Made by a program: the position numbers and the translations under genes. This document shows, one piece after another, positions 34,453 to 44,744 of a DNA stretch of 64,000 nucleotides. This DNA is from Deinococcus sp. KSM4-11 (GTDB taxonomy: Bacteria > Deinococcota > Deinococci > Deinococcales > Deinococcaceae), in contig NZ_SSNX01000001.1 of NCBI RefSeq assembly GCF_004801415.1, positions 186,001 through 250,000 on the forward strand, read 5' to 3'. Positions within the stretch are counted from its first letter, which is position 1; every line of letters starts with the position of its first letter. The notes under the pieces are model-generated. The model was given only the letters and a program-made list of their open reading frames with translations. It did not search any database and was not told the DNA's origin.

Positions 34453-35520
34453 GTGATCGCCGACTCCTCCGTCATCAATGAAACCTTCCTGACCGCCCTG
34501 CTGGAACAGGCCGCCCCGAGCGGATTCGAGCGCCGCGCCGCCGACGTCTGGCTCGCGGAGGCCGCCACCTTCGCCCGCACCAGCGAGGATCACTACGGCA
34601 ATGTGTACGCCGAACTCGGCCCCGAGGACGCCCCGGCCGTCATCCTCACCGGGCATCTCGACGAGATCGGCCTGATGGTCAGCCACGTGAATGACCAGGG
34701 ATTCGTGCACGTCATGAACCTGGGTGGGTGGGATCCGCAGGTGCTTGTCGGGCAGCGCATCCGCCTGCTAGCGCCCGGCGGTGACGTGATCGGCGTAATC
34801 GGCAAGAAGGCCGTGCATGTCATGGACGACGACGACAAGCGCAAGGCCAGCAAACTGGAAGACCTGTGGATCGACCTGGGCCTGGACGCCGCCGACGTGA
34901 AGGAGCGCGTTCCCGTGGGCACGGTCGGCGTGATCGAACAGCCCACCCTGCGGGTCGGCACGAAGATCGTCAGCCGCGCCCTGGACAACCGCGTGGGCGC
35001 GTTCATCGTCCTGGAGGCGTTGCGCGCGTTGAAGGGCCCTGACCTGAAGCACCGCGTGGTCGCCGTGGGCACCAGCCAGGAGGAGATCGGATCCTTCGGT
35101 TCGAAACTCGCCACGCACCGCGTCGATCCCATCGCCGGCGTCGCTGTGGACGTCACGCACGAGACCAGCCAGCCCGGCGTGAAGCCCGAGAAGTACGGCG
35201 TGGCGCCCTTCGGCAGCGGCGCGAACCTCAGCGTGGGGGCCATGACCAGCCCCACGATCTTCCGGCAGATGCAGGCCGCCGCGAAGAAGGACGCCATTCC
35301 CTACACCCTCAGCGCCAACCCCCGCTACACCTACACCGATGCCGACACCATGGTGCTGAGCCGCTCCGGGGTGCCCAGCGCGGTGGTCAGCGTCCCCAAC
35401 CGGTACATGCACTCCCCGAACGAGATGGTCGACGCGCGCGACGTCCGGGCCTGCATCGACCTCATCGCCGCGTGGATCCGGGAACTGGAGGCCGAACCGG
35501 ACTTCACCCGCCGGAGCTGA
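34453..35520 (+). CDS. M42-family metallo-aminopeptidase
   Basis: The 355-residue protein belongs to the glutamyl aminopeptidase/endoglucanase-M family. Metal and catalytic motifs appear in order: APSGFERRAADVW, LTGHLDEIGLMV (His-x-Asp, first metal ligands), ALDNRVGAFIVLEAL (bridging Asp), GTSQEEIGSFGS (catalytic Glu and metal Glu), VAVDVTHET (Asp ligand) and RYMHSPNEMVD (last His). Such enzymes form tetrahedral dodecamers with two Co or Zn ions and trim peptides from the N-terminus. All ligands are present, so it is probably active. GTG start and leaderless promoter. Confidence 0.94.
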   Translation: MIADSSVINETFLTALLEQAAPSGFERRAADVWLAEAATFARTSEDHYGNVYAELGPEDAPAVILTGHLDEIGLMVSHVNDQGFVHVMNLGGWDPQVLVGQRIRLLAPGGDVIGVIGKKAVHVMDDDDKRKASKLEDLWIDLGLDAADVKERVPVGTVGVIEQPTLRVGTKIVSRALDNRVGAFIVLEALRALKGPDLKHRVVAVGTSQEEIGSFGSKLATHRVDPIAGVAVDVTHETSQPGVKPEKYGVAPFGSGANLSVGAMTSPTIFRQMQAAAKKDAIPYTLSANPRYTYTDADTMVLSRSGVPSAVVSVPNRYMHSPNEMVDARDVRACIDLIAAWIRELEAEPDFTRRS

Positions 35521-35535
35521 GGCGCCGCGGGGCGC

Positions 35536-36573
<1,038 letters not shown>

Positions 36574-36628
36574 CAGCCGCACAGTGTAGGGCACGCCCCG
36601 CCTGCGGAACGTGCCCTGGTCGCAGCAC

Positions 36629-36862
36629 TCAGCCGCCCTGGCGGTCGTCGTCGTTCGGATCGGTTCCGAAGCTGGTGCCGGTGTCCATGACCGGGCGGTC
36701 GCCATCCACGCCCGGCACTGCGTTTCCGTCCCCCGCCGTGGACGAGCCGACGGGCGTGTCGGTCGAGCCGGTCTCGGAGTCGTCATAGTATCCGGCGCGG
36801 TCGCTCATCCCGTTGCCGGCGTCTGGCGGCAGGCCGCCCTGCTCATCGTGATTTTTGGTCAT
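36629..36862 (-). CDS. Small acidic disordered protein
   Basis: This is a 77-residue protein starting at ATG 36862 with AGG a few bases upstream. The composition is dominated by Asp, Gly, Ser and Thr, with almost no hydrophobic residues (for example YYDDSETGSTDTPVGSS, TDPNDDDRQGG). It should be intrinsically disordered and very hydrophilic, as in some desiccation-related proteins. No motif is recognised. The start of the pseudouridine synthase gene is elsewhere, so it is probably its own unit. Confidence 0.6.
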   Translation of the reverse strand: MTKNHDEQGGLPPDAGNGMSDRAGYYDDSETGSTDTPVGSSTAGDGNAVPGVDGDRPVMDTGTSFGTDPNDDDRQGG

Positions 36863-36918
36863 GCCTGAACCCTACGCGCCGCGGGTTCCCTGTCGGGAAG
36901 CGGCGGCTTCATCAACGG

Positions 36919-37881
36919 TTACGGCTCCTCCAGCCCCGTCGGAACGCTGCCGCCCAGCGCCACCCAGGCTTCCAGCAGGTCGTCCGGCGCGGGCGCGTGC
37001 AGATGCAGCATGTCGCGCGTGACCGGGTGCGGAATATCGAGGAACTGCGCGTGGAGCGCGTGCCGGGGCATGATCTCGCTGCTGCGTCCGTAGACGGGGT
37101 CACCCAGCAGCGGCGATCCGAGATGCAGCAGGTGCACGCGGATCTGGTGCGTCCGGCCCGTGCGGGGCTGCGCACGGACGAGCGCCAGCGTGCGGCCATG
37201 CCCGTCCTTATGCGCGGTCAACGGCGTGAACAGGGTCTGCGCGTCGCGGGATTGACTGCCGCCCACCGTCATGCGCTGGCGCTGCACGGGATGCCTCCCG
37301 ATGGGTGCGTCGACCTGTACGGGCGCGTCGGCCTTCCAGGTGCCGGCGGCAATCGCCAGGTAGGTCTTGCGGGTGTCGCGGTTCTTGAAGGCGGCGGCCA
37401 GCCGGGCGTGTGCCTGCACGGTCTTGGCCACCACGATCACGCCGCTGGTGTCCCGGTCCAGCCGGTGGACGATGCCGGGCCGGAAGCCGTCCGGGCCGTC
37501 GAAGCCCTCCTGTTCGGGCAGGGTCGTGCGGCCCAGCAGGGCGTTCACCAGGGTGCCGGTGCTCACGCCGGGAGCGGGGTGGGTGATCATTCCGGCGGGC
37601 TTGTTCACGGCGATCAGGTGCTCGTCCTCGAACAGGATCTCCAGCGGCACGTCCTCCGGGGCGACGTGAGAGTCAGGAGGAGCGGGAACCTGCACGCTCA
37701 ACGGTTCGCCGCCCCGCAGCTTCGAACTGGGTTTCAGGGCAGGTACGCCGCCCACCAGCACGAAGCCCCCCGCGATCCATCCGGCCACCTGCGAGCGGCT
37801 CTGCCCGCTTAGCGCCGACAGCACCGCGTCCAGACGGCCGGGCGTGGCCGTGAACGTCAGCGGGGCGGAGGCATCGGTCAT
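36919..37881 (-). CDS. rluD: RluD-type 23S rRNA pseudouridine synthase
   Basis: The 320-residue protein has an N-terminal S4 RNA-binding domain (RLDAVLSALSGQSRSQVAGWI, then GEPLSVQVP). The RluA-family catalytic core follows: DEHLIAVNKPAGMITHPAPG, GIVHRLDRDTSGVIVVAKT (catalytic Asp in HRLDRDTSG), RKTYLAIAAG, and PRTGRTHQIRVHLLHLGSPLLGDPVYG. S4 plus this core is the RluC/RluD layout; target uridines in 23S rRNA cannot be assigned from sequence. Its ATG overlaps the stop of the upstream DUF6194 gene (ATGA), implying co-expression. Confidence 0.9.
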   Translation of the reverse strand: MTDASAPLTFTATPGRLDAVLSALSGQSRSQVAGWIAGGFVLVGGVPALKPSSKLRGGEPLSVQVPAPPDSHVAPEDVPLEILFEDEHLIAVNKPAGMITHPAPGVSTGTLVNALLGRTTLPEQEGFDGPDGFRPGIVHRLDRDTSGVIVVAKTVQAHARLAAAFKNRDTRKTYLAIAAGTWKADAPVQVDAPIGRHPVQRQRMTVGGSQSRDAQTLFTPLTAHKDGHGRTLALVRAQPRTGRTHQIRVHLLHLGSPLLGDPVYGRSSEIMPRHALHAQFLDIPHPVTRDMLHLHAPAPDDLLEAWVALGGSVPTGLEEP

Positions 37882-38357
37882 CCGGGCAGTGTACCCGCTG
37901 CTCCGCGTGGTTTCCCGGCCTGCGCGTGCCGCCGCACGGCCACCGTATACGCCTCGTCCAGCAGGGGCCGCAACGTGGCCACGGTCGCCTCACTGGGGCT
38001 CAGCACGCACACCCACGACATCGGCGCGTACATCGGGTGCGGCAGCAGCGTGTCCAGCACCGTGAAATCATGCTCGGTGTCCACCAAGCCATCCGCGCCG
38101 GACCGGGGGTGCGGCCCGAAGTGTGCCCTGTACGTCTCGGGCCGCACCCCCATGTTCAGACGGTACACGCCCGGCCGGGATAGGTTCGACACCTGATCGT
38201 GGGCGTCATCCGGCACCACCGTCACGAAGGGCTGCTTCCGCTCAGGCGGCAGGCGACCGTCCGGGTCGTACATCACAAACACCGTGCCGCCATGTTCCAG
38301 GAACTCGGCGCCCGGGTAGAGGTGGCGGAGGTGTGCCAGCAATTCGGCCTGATCCAT
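37878..38357 (-). CDS. DUF6194-family protein
   Basis: The 159-residue protein has a conserved pattern including FLEHGGTVFVMYDPD, KQPFVTVVPDDAHDQVSNLSRPGVYRLNMGV and HPMYAPMSWVCVLSPSE. It matches the DUF6194 layout, which resembles the MmcQ/YjbR-like small alpha/beta fold. There is no catalytic signature or membrane segment. It overlaps the start of the pseudouridine synthase by four bases, so the two are translated together. The function is unknown. Confidence 0.8.
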   Translation of the reverse strand: MDQAELLAHLRHLYPGAEFLEHGGTVFVMYDPDGRLPPERKQPFVTVVPDDAHDQVSNLSRPGVYRLNMGVRPETYRAHFGPHPRSGADGLVDTEHDFTVLDTLLPHPMYAPMSWVCVLSPSEATVATLRPLLDEAYTVAVRRHAQAGKPRGAAGTLPG

Positions 38358-38482
38358 AGCGGCTCCTCGAATGCCAGGGACAGCGTCCTGGATGGGAAGA
38401 AGGGACGTGAGGTTCTGCGCCGACGGCTCTATCGTCCATGAGTGAAGTGAGAGAAACCCGGGGCAGAAGCTTCATCCGGTCT

Positions 38483-38971
38483 TTAAGGAGTGGCCTCCGT
38501 CAGTGCGATCAACGCTTCCGCCAGCTCCGTCACCGTTCGCCGGGAGGTATCGAATTCCACATCTGCGCCACGGCGCAGCAGCGGCTCAACGTCCCGCAGG
38601 AAGCCGAGGATGTCCGCCCGCTCCTCCGGGGTCTTCCCATATGGATTGGTTGTCCGGCCTGCCACGCGCGCCAGGATCACCTCTGCCGGAGCACTGAGCA
38701 GCACGACCTGCTCGAACCGTGGGTAGAACGTTCCCTGGTTCGCCACGCAGCCGCTCACGAACAGTGGCCGGGTGCGCGGGCGTTCCAGCAGTTCCGCCAT
38801 CCGGTCTTCCCGCCACAGCCAGCCCGCGTCCTCGGAGCCCGGCAGGGCACCCCACACGCACCAGTCGTCCACGTCCGTCTCGACGACCTCGTATCCTCGG
38901 TGCTGCAAGACCACCAGCACAGAGGATTTGCCCGTGCCGGACATGCCGGTGATCAGGAGGCGCGGGGCCAT
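38483..38971 (-). CDS. P-loop nucleoside/shikimate-kinase-like protein
   Basis: The protein has 162 residues if started at ATG 38971, which overlaps the upstream stop as TGATG; a GTG one codon earlier is also possible. The P-loop is LLITGMSGTGKSSVL. A lid-type Arg segment (ARVAGRTTNPYGKTPEERADI) and DVEFDTSRRTVTELAEAL follow. This is the AAA_18/shikimate-kinase-like family of small kinases. The substrate is unknown, since the shikimate-binding Asp/Arg set is not evident. It is co-translated with the NTF2-like upstream gene. Confidence 0.8.
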   Translation of the reverse strand: MAPRLLITGMSGTGKSSVLVVLQHRGYEVVETDVDDWCVWGALPGSEDAGWLWREDRMAELLERPRTRPLFVSGCVANQGTFYPRFEQVVLLSAPAEVILARVAGRTTNPYGKTPEERADILGFLRDVEPLLRRGADVEFDTSRRTVTELAEALIALTEATP

Positions 38972-39324
38972 CACGGGCGGCCGAACTCCACGGCGCGGAT
39001 GGCGAGCCCTCCGTCCCCAGCACCGACGACCACCGTCATGCCCTCGCTGGCGATATTCCCCCCGATGGGCACGTAGTACCAGCCCAGGTCGCCGGGCCGC
39101 GCGTCCGGCAGGAGGGTCGGGTTCATGAACATCGGCCGTTCGATGCGACCCTCCTCCCAGTCGAGCGGCACGCAGGCCTCGAACTGCCCGGCCAGTTCTT
39201 TCACGCTCAGCGTGTTTCGCACCTCCGGCGTGAGCATGGCGTGGGCCTCCCCGTACTGGCGGTCGAGCAGCAGGGAGGCGAAGCGCACGGCCAGCGCCTC
39301 GGCCGGTGGGGAAGAGGTCGTCAT
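38971..39324 (-). CDS. Small NTF2-like/DUF3887-like protein
   Basis: The 117-residue protein is read from ATG 39324 (MTTSSPPAEALAVRF); a longer frame to 39396 would run into herA. The pattern FASLLLDRQYGEAHAMLTPEVRNTLSVKELAGQF, followed by a beta-rich part (GWYYVPIGG, EGMTVVVGAGDGGLAIRAVEF), fits an NTF2/SnoaL-type alpha+beta cone as in DUF3887. No signal peptide. It overlaps the start of the kinase-like gene and is just downstream of herA. The role is unknown; cone folds often bind small hydrophobic ligands. Confidence 0.7.
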   Translation of the reverse strand: MTTSSPPAEALAVRFASLLLDRQYGEAHAMLTPEVRNTLSVKELAGQFEACVPLDWEEGRIERPMFMNPTLLPDARPGDLGWYYVPIGGNIASEGMTVVVGAGDGGLAIRAVEFGRP

Positions 39325-39343
39325 GGCACCAGTCTGCCGTGCA

Positions 39344-41218
39344 TCAGCGCAGCCAGTCTCCGCCGACTTCCTCGACCTTCTTGCCCTCCAAGTCATCCAC
39401 CTCGTCCTTGCGGGTGGCCCACGCGGGGAAGGGGTAGTTGATGAGCACGGGGTTGGGCACGTCCGGCTGCGACACGAGCATGGTGCCGGGTTGCAGGATG
39501 CCGGCGCGGGCGCGGAAGCTCTGCGGCAGGAAGCGGTATTCGGGCCGCTCCGCTTCGGCCAGATCGAGCCGCCCGACCACCCGGATGGCGGCGTTCGACA
39601 CGATGCGGCGTTCGACCTCGCTGGCGGTCTGCTGCGCGCCGATCAGGATGATGCCCAGGCTGCGCCCGCGTTCCGCGATCTCCAGCAGGATGTCCTTGAT
39701 GGGGCTGCTGTCGTCGCGCGGGGCGTACTTGTTCAACTCGTCCAGCACCACGAACACGGTGTCCTGCCGCCCGTATTTCTCCTTGTGCTCGAACACCTCG
39801 CGCAGCAGCACGCCCACCACGAACATCTGGGCCGGGCCGGACAGGTTGTGGATGTCCACCACGCTCAGTTGCGCGCCACGCAGCAGGTTCGGGCGGAACC
39901 GCTCGGCCTCAGCGGGCGTCAGGTCACCCCGGACGAGCGGGTTCAGGTGCTTCTGGACGCCCCGCAGCCGCCGCGTGAAGGCCCGCAGCGTGCCCGGCGA
40001 CTGCTTGAGCACCCACTTCGGGTCGCCCTCGCCCTCCCGGTCTTCGAGCAGTTTGAATTCCATATAGCTGATGAGCTGCTCGAAGGTGCGCAGCGTGACG
40101 CCGCCCATCTCTGTGAAGCTCAGTTCCTCCAGCGGCCCGCTTCCCAGTTCGGCGCCGTCCTCGGGCGTCCAGTCCTCGACCGTCAGGCCCGGCCCGGTCT
40201 GCCCCTGCGCCAGCCGCGCGAGTTTCTCCTCGACGTTCCCGATCACGAAGCCCAGGTTCAGGCTGCTGCCCGCGTCGCTGAACACGAAGGGCAGCATGCG
40301 GCGTTCGCAGAATTCCCGCAGCGTGAACACGAAGGGGGTGACGCCCGCCGAGCGCTGATCCGTGTGCGGCGTGATCGCGCCGCTGACCGAACCGGGGCGC
40401 GGCGGCGCCAGGAACTGCGTGTCCCGGAACGGCGTGCGCGGCAAGTCCATGATGGTGTAGCGGTCGGCCGCGAGGCCCTTTTCCGTCTGGGCCGTGCGTT
40501 CCTTCTCGTCCAGCTTCCGGTTGGGCTTGTCGAGGAACATGAGGTCCTCGCCCTTCACGTTGAAGATGATGGCCTTGCCGCCCGCGCTGCCGGTCATCTG
40601 TCCGCCGCTGGCCTGCGCCACTCGGTCCATGACCCCGCTGCGGAAGATCGAGTGCAGCAGGAACAGCGCGTAACTGGTCTTGGTGGCCACCCCGGAAATC
40701 CCCGAGATGTTGATGTGCCCGCCGCTCTCGCCGTTCACGAAGCGGAAGTTCAGCGGCAGCGCCTGCCCGTCAGCCAGCAGCCCGACGGGGAAGGCGGCCT
40801 CCTGCATCTTGTCCGCGCTCAGGGCCATCTTCAGGTCATTGCCGCGCGCGTGTCGCACGAGGTCGCCCGGCTGTGGCGGAATGAAGTGCTCGGGATCGAC
40901 CCGCGTGACCAGCACCCGCGCGGCGTAGCTGACGCTGGCGGGCAGCACGCCCGCGACCACATCTTCCACGTCCGACTCGAAGGTCACGCCCTCGTGCCGT
41001 TTGCGGACGTTGTCCACCAGACCGTAGAAGGTCACGGCCTTCCCGTCGGGACGCAGAGTCCGGACGGTCACCAGATCGTCGAGCTGCACGCTCGCGCCGC
41101 TGCTCACCGCGAACCAGAAGACAGTGGGGGTCACGTCCTCGGTGCCCAGCACCATGCCGATCCGGGGCGATGGGGCCGCAGTCACGGTTGCCCGCCGCTG
41201 GGGGCCGGGGGTCGCCAC
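39344..41218 (-). CDS. herA: HerA-family DNA translocase/helicase
   Basis: The 624-residue protein may start at GTG 41218 or at an in-frame GTG at about 41185. The N-terminal HAS-barrel is followed by a FtsK/HerA RecA-like motor. The P-loop is [16 protein letters not shown] (Gly-x-x-Gly-x-x-x-Lys-Thr-Ser). Walker B is [13 protein letters not shown], with [19 protein letters not shown] after it. The C-terminal [20 protein letters not shown] with [23 protein letters not shown] is typical. HerA is a hexameric motor that works with NurA, encoded 22 bases upstream, to process DNA ends in recombination repair; the pair is known from D. radiodurans and archaea. Confidence 0.93.
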   Translation of the reverse strand: MATPGPQRRATVTAAPSPRIGMVLGTEDVTPTVFWFAVSSGASVQLDDLVTVRTLRPDGKAVTFYGLVDNVRKRHEGVTFESDVEDVVAGVLPASVSYAARVLVTRVDPEHFIPPQPGDLVRHARGNDLKMALSADKMQEAAFPVGLLADGQALPLNFRFVNGESGGHINISGISGVATKTSYALFLLHSIFRSGVMDRVAQASGGQMTGSAGGKAIIFNVKGEDLMFLDKPNRKLDEKERTAQTEKGLAADRYTIMDLPRTPFRDTQFLAPPRPGSVSGAITPHTDQRSAGVTPFVFTLREFCERRMLPFVFSDAGSSLNLGFVIGNVEEKLARLAQGQTGPGLTVEDWTPEDGAELGSGPLEELSFTEMGGVTLRTFEQLISYMEFKLLEDREGEGDPKWVLKQSPGTLRAFTRRLRGVQKHLNPLVRGDLTPAEAERFRPNLLRGAQLSVVDIHNLSGPAQMFVVGVLLREVFEHKEKYGRQDTVFVVLDELNKYAPRDDSSPIKDILLEIAERGRSLGIILIGAQQTASEVERRIVSNAAIRVVGRLDLAEAERPEYRFLPQSFRARAGILQPGTMLVSQPDVPNPVLINYPFPAWATRKDEVDDLEGKKVEEVGGDWLR

Positions 41219-41240
41219 CGCCGGTTTGGTGCTCTGTGCG

Positions 41241-42278
41241 TCACGCCACCGCCTCCGGCCCGAAGGTCTGCGCGATGTGCGCGCGGATGCGGCGGGTGAC
41301 GAGCTCCGGGCTGCCCATGGCGCGGCCCATGGCGTGTTCCAGGGCCGCGGTCGGGATCAGGTTCTGCGGCGCGCGGGGGTCTTTGTGGGCCTTGCTGCCC
41401 AGTTTCAGCAGCAGCGCGCCGGACAGGCTGGCGACCGCGCGCACCGCCGGCGGGAGGAAGTCCGGTTCCTCCGGCGCGTACATCTCCAGCCGCATCACGC
41501 CGCTCATGGGGTGCTGGTAGAAGGCCGCCTCGCACAGCCGGACATACCACGTGAAGCGCGTGGTCTTTCCAGTCTCGGACGTCAGGTGCATGATCGGCGT
41601 CCGCTCGCCGGGCTTCAGCGCGCTCAGCAGGCCCACGCGATCTGCCGGAAGGTACTGCGTCTGCATGGTCTTGACATAGCCGACCACCGCGCCGCCCAGA
41701 TTCACGCCGCTGCGGCGCAGGGTGCCGTCCTGCAGGGTCAGGGTGCTCAGCGGCTCACGGGGGTCGTGCTCGTCGAGGGGCACGGCGGAGGCGTAGCGGT
41801 GAGACAGTTCCTGCTCGGCGTCGAGCATGAGGGCCTGCACCTTGTGCTGCGGCGCGAGCGGATCGGCCGAGGCGGCGGCCACCGGGGGGTAGTGCAGGCG
41901 CCCGGTGTGCGGGTCGCGCGGCGAGAGGTCGCACGGGTCGAGGCGCAGGCCCGGCGCGTGCGCCAGCACCCGCGAGGCCAGCACGTCACTCAGCTCGGCG
42001 GCCCGCGAGCCGTGCGGGCAGAGGTTCACGGCGCCCACCACGAAGGCCCCGAAGCCGCCCACTCCTGCCTCACCCCGCTGATCCTCGATGAACACGCGCG
42101 ATTCCATGCGGGGTTTGCCGTCCACGACGTACACGGTGTGCAGTCGCTCCGGAATAGGGCGGGGCGGGATGGCGGCCCAGCGTTCGGTCTCGATGTCGAT
42201 CAGTTGCCCGTCGAAGGCATTCAGGCCCAGCTGCCCGCCCTCGAAATCCACGGGCCAGGGGTCAAGGCGGATTTTCAC
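41241..42278 (-). CDS. nurA: NurA 5'-3' nuclease
   Basis: The 345-residue protein has the NurA RNase-H-like core. The first acidic cluster is around [18 protein letters not shown] and the second [12 protein letters not shown]; a C-terminal [15 protein letters not shown] holds conserved basic residues. It degrades 5' strands at DNA breaks together with the HerA motor, giving 3' tails for RecA. The gene order nurA-herA with a 22-base gap shows an operon. The catalytic Asp residues are in place, so activity is expected with Mn2+. Confidence 0.9.
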   Translation of the reverse strand: MKIRLDPWPVDFEGGQLGLNAFDGQLIDIETERWAAIPPRPIPERLHTVYVVDGKPRMESRVFIEDQRGEAGVGGFGAFVVGAVNLCPHGSRAAELSDVLASRVLAHAPGLRLDPCDLSPRDPHTGRLHYPPVAAASADPLAPQHKVQALMLDAEQELSHRYASAVPLDEHDPREPLSTLTLQDGTLRRSGVNLGGAVVGYVKTMQTQYLPADRVGLLSALKPGERTPIMHLTSETGKTTRFTWYVRLCEAAFYQHPMSGVMRLEMYAPEEPDFLPPAVRAVASLSGALLLKLGSKAHKDPRAPQNLIPTAALEHAMGRAMGSPELVTRRIRAHIAQTFGPEAVA

Positions 42279-42336
42279 CCGGACATTCTAGAGCGGCGTC
42301 TCCGTGGTCGCCCGACAGGGTGGCTGCAAAGACAAC

Positions 42337-42358
42337 AACCCGCCGTGTGGGGCGGGTT
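42337..42358 (-). terminator. Hairpin downstream of the crp/fnr-type gene
   Basis: An 8-bp stem AACCCGCC (42337-42344) pairs with GGCGGGTT (42351-42358) across a six-base loop, right after the regulator stop on the minus strand. The following T content is modest (GTTGTCTTTG). Confidence 0.6.
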
Positions 42359-42378
42359 GGCCGGGGGGGCTGGTGGGG

Positions 42379-43011
42379 TCAGCTGTGGTAGCCGCTCAGG
42401 AACCGCAGGCGCTCCTCGTCGGTCAGGGTCAGGCAGCGGTACGCGGGTGTCAGGAGGCCGTCGTCGCGCATCTCGCCGATCAACTTGCTCACGCTCTCCC
42501 GGGTAGCGCCGGTGCCCTCGGCGATCAGTTCGTGCGTGGCCCGGACGTACCGGACGCCGTCGGCGTGCTGGCCGCCCAGGGTGGAATCCGCGAGGTTCAG
42601 CAGGTACCGCGCGATGCGTTCGCGCAGGTCGCCGTCCTGAATGTGTACGCCGTCGGTCATCATGCGCTGGAGCTGTGCCGACAGACTGCGGGTCACGTCC
42701 CACACGTCGGCGGGGCTGAGGTGCTGTGGGTGGATGGGCGTCAGCACGGCGTCGGTGAGGGCCACGACCTGATGCGCCCGTGTCTGACCATGCAGCGTCT
42801 CCTCACCAAAGACATCACCGGGATGGATGTGGCGAACCGTCAGGTTGCGGCCCTGGGGCGTGAGCCGGACGGCGCGCATCAGTCCGGATTCGAGGCGGTA
42901 CAGGCTGGGGGCGCTGTCGCCGGCGTAGTACAGGGTCTGGCCCCGGCGGACGGTGCGGGTGGCGTCGGTGTGGTGGGGGTGGGCGGGGGCCGTGGGGCTC
43001 GTATACGTCAT
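42379..43011 (-). CDS. Crp/Fnr-family transcription regulator
   Basis: The 210-residue protein has an N-terminal cyclic-nucleotide-type beta-roll: [28 protein letters not shown], then [14 protein letters not shown] dimer helix follows, and the C-terminal HTH_Crp domain: [32 protein letters not shown]. The PGDVFGE motif is intact, but the ligand cannot be told; there are no N-terminal Cys for an iron-sulfur cluster. A strong sigma-70 promoter lies about 70 bases upstream. It is monocistronic, closed by a hairpin. Confidence 0.93.
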   Translation of the reverse strand: MTYTSPTAPAHPHHTDATRTVRRGQTLYYAGDSAPSLYRLESGLMRAVRLTPQGRNLTVRHIHPGDVFGEETLHGQTRAHQVVALTDAVLTPIHPQHLSPADVWDVTRSLSAQLQRMMTDGVHIQDGDLRERIARYLLNLADSTLGGQHADGVRYVRATHELIAEGTGATRESVSKLIGEMRDDGLLTPAYRCLTLTDEERLRFLSGYHS

Positions 43012-43087
43012 ATCCGCTCCTGATCCGGTGGGTCCGTGGCTGGACGCCGGTCACCGCCCCAGGGGACGGGTCGCTTGTAGATGCGAC

Positions 43088-43115
43088 TGTATAACCTTTG
43101 TACAACCCTGGTCAA
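43088..43115 (-). promoter_or_regulatory. Strong sigma-70 promoter of the Crp/Fnr regulator
   Basis: On the minus strand -35 TTGACC (43110-43115) and -10 TATACA (43088-43093) are 16 bases apart. The 8-bp palindrome TTGTACAA (43099-43106) lies between them and is a candidate operator, perhaps for autoregulation. Confidence 0.75.
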
Positions 43116-43164
43116 CCTGTGAGAGCAAGCCTGAACACTGCCTCAAGGTTCTGGAGCGGGCCCT

Positions 43165-44070
43165 TCAGCTGAAGACGTCCAGGCCGTCCAGCACGACACT
43201 CGCGTGTGCCTCGACGGTCAGTGCGTGATCGCGGTTGTACCCGCCGGCCATCATTGTCACCACCGGCACATCGGCCTTCCGTGCCCACGTCAGCACCGCC
43301 CGATTCCGCTCGCGCACGCCGTCCAGGGTCAGGGCGAACCGCCCGAACCGGTCGCCCGCCAGCACGTCCACGCCCGCCAGATACAGCAGCAGGTCCGGCC
43401 GGAAGGCGTCCAGCGCCGGGAGGGCCTGGCCGCGCAGCACGGCCAGGTACGCCGCGTCCGTCACGCCGTCGCCCAGGCCCAGGTCGAGCGAACTGTGCTC
43501 CTTGCGGAAGGGATAGTTGCGCTCGCCGTGGATGCTGAGCGTGAAGGCCCGGGACTCGGCCCCCAGCAGCGCCGCCGTGCCGTTGCCCTGGTGCACGTCC
43601 AGGTCGAGCACCGCGACCCGCCGTGCCAGTCCACCGTTCAGCGCCATGCGGGTCAGGAGCGCCGCGTCGTTCACCAGACAGAGGCCCTCGGCGCGGTCGC
43701 GGAAGGCGTGGTGCGTGCCGCCCGCCAGATTCGCGCCCCAGCCCACCCGCCGCGCATCGTGCAGCGCGGCCAGCGATCCGCCCGCCGCCCGGCGTGCCCG
43801 CTCGACCACGCCCGGCGACCACGGCAGCCCGAAGGCGCGTTCCTCGGCCCGCGTCACCTCGCCCCGCCGCCAGCGCCGCAGCCACAGCGGATCGTGCACC
43901 CGCCCGGCGTCCGCCCAGGGCAGCGCGGGCGTGTCCAGCACCGGCAGCAGAGGAGACAGCCGATCCCGAACGCCGGCGTACTTGTAAGACGGAAACCGGT
44001 GGCCTTCCGGCAGAGGGAAGTCGTACGCGGCGGGCGTGTACGCACGGAACCGTCCGGTGGGCGCAGTCAT
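43165..44070 (-). CDS. Histone-deacetylase-family zinc hydrolase (AcuC-like)
   Basis: The 301-residue protein is read from ATG 44070. It contains [24 protein letters not shown] (paired active-site His), [13 protein letters not shown] (Asp and His zinc ligands), and [16 protein letters not shown] (third zinc Asp, in the position of the GxDxxxxDxxG loop). An [11 protein letters not shown] segment near the end matches the GGY loop. The family includes acetoin-utilisation AcuC and acetylpolyamine hydrolases. It removes acetyl or related groups from lysine or amines. The substrate is unknown. The start of the neighbouring small membrane protein lies upstream on the same strand. Confidence 0.88.
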   Translation of the reverse strand: MTAPTGRFRAYTPAAYDFPLPEGHRFPSYKYAGVRDRLSPLLPVLDTPALPWADAGRVHDPLWLRRWRRGEVTRAEERAFGLPWSPGVVERARRAAGGSLAALHDARRVGWGANLAGGTHHAFRDRAEGLCLVNDAALLTRMALNGGLARRVAVLDLDVHQGNGTAALLGAESRAFTLSIHGERNYPFRKEHSSLDLGLGDGVTDAAYLAVLRGQALPALDAFRPDLLLYLAGVDVLAGDRFGRFALTLDGVRERNRAVLTWARKADVPVVTMMAGGYNRDHALTVEAHASVVLDGLDVFS

Positions 44071-44128
44071 CCGCCGAGTCTGCCCGGAGACGTGGCCTCC
44101 GAGAGCGTGCCCGCCGACAAAGGGCCGC

Positions 44129-44305
44129 TCAGCTGTCCTCACGCAGGGCCCGCAGAATCCAGAAGCCGGCCACGTCCAGCACCGCCAGGAACAGCAGCGA
44201 GCCGATCCCGGCCAGCCAGTCGCCCCGCCCCGACTGCATGACCATGCTGAAGATCCCTCCCAGGTTCACGCTCACCAGCACCAGGATCAGTAGGCCCATG
44301 ATCAC
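44129..44305 (-). CDS. 58-residue two-helix membrane protein
   Basis: This frame is too short for routine calling. It starts at GTG 44305 with GGAGG seven bases upstream (an ATG follows two codons later) and ends at 44129. Two hydrophobic stretches, [19 protein letters not shown] and [20 protein letters not shown], flank a short QSGRGD loop, then a basic/acidic tail. It is probably a small inner-membrane hairpin protein. It lies directly upstream of the HDAC-like gene and is likely co-transcribed with it. No family is known to me. Confidence 0.65.
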   Translation of the reverse strand: MIMGLLILVLVSVNLGGIFSMVMQSGRGDWLAGIGSLLFLAVLDVAGFWILRALREDS

Positions 44306-44744
44306 GTCCGTCCCTCCCCCGGAACCGCGCTCACACGTTTTCGCATGGTCTCACTGTACTGGGCCGGATCGGCCCGGTGGCAGGTGAAAGGTCCACGCTG
44401 GCGTGCTGGAACGCTGCGCGCAGAGGGCCGTGCCCGCCGATCATGCCCCGGTCATGGCCGGTGTGGACACTTGTCCCAGGATGCGGCCCCGTTCCCGGAG
44501 CCTCGGGGAGCGGCCGTGTCGGAAGGAGGGAAGTCATCGGGGATCCGCCACAGCTGATCAGACCGGGGGCCATCCGGGCCTGCCCCCGCCGTTCCCACCC
44601 CGTGCCGGTCGCCCGGCCCTAACGGCCCGGCCGTCACCGCCGGGCAGGCGGTCGGCCCAGCGTCTCCACCCACGCCTGCAGGACTGCGCCAGCCGAGCAC
44701 GGATCGGCCGTGCGGGCCTGCCCCATTCCCTGAAGGAGCGCACC
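44306..44744. other. Upstream region of the astacin-ligase operon
   Basis: About 440 bases without a supported gene; plus-strand frames here are continuous with the protease frame but lack protein character. No clear promoter was picked out. GTGGACACTTGTCCC (about 44461-44475) holds a short palindrome, GGACA-CT-TGTCC, that might be a regulator site. Confidence 0.35.
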
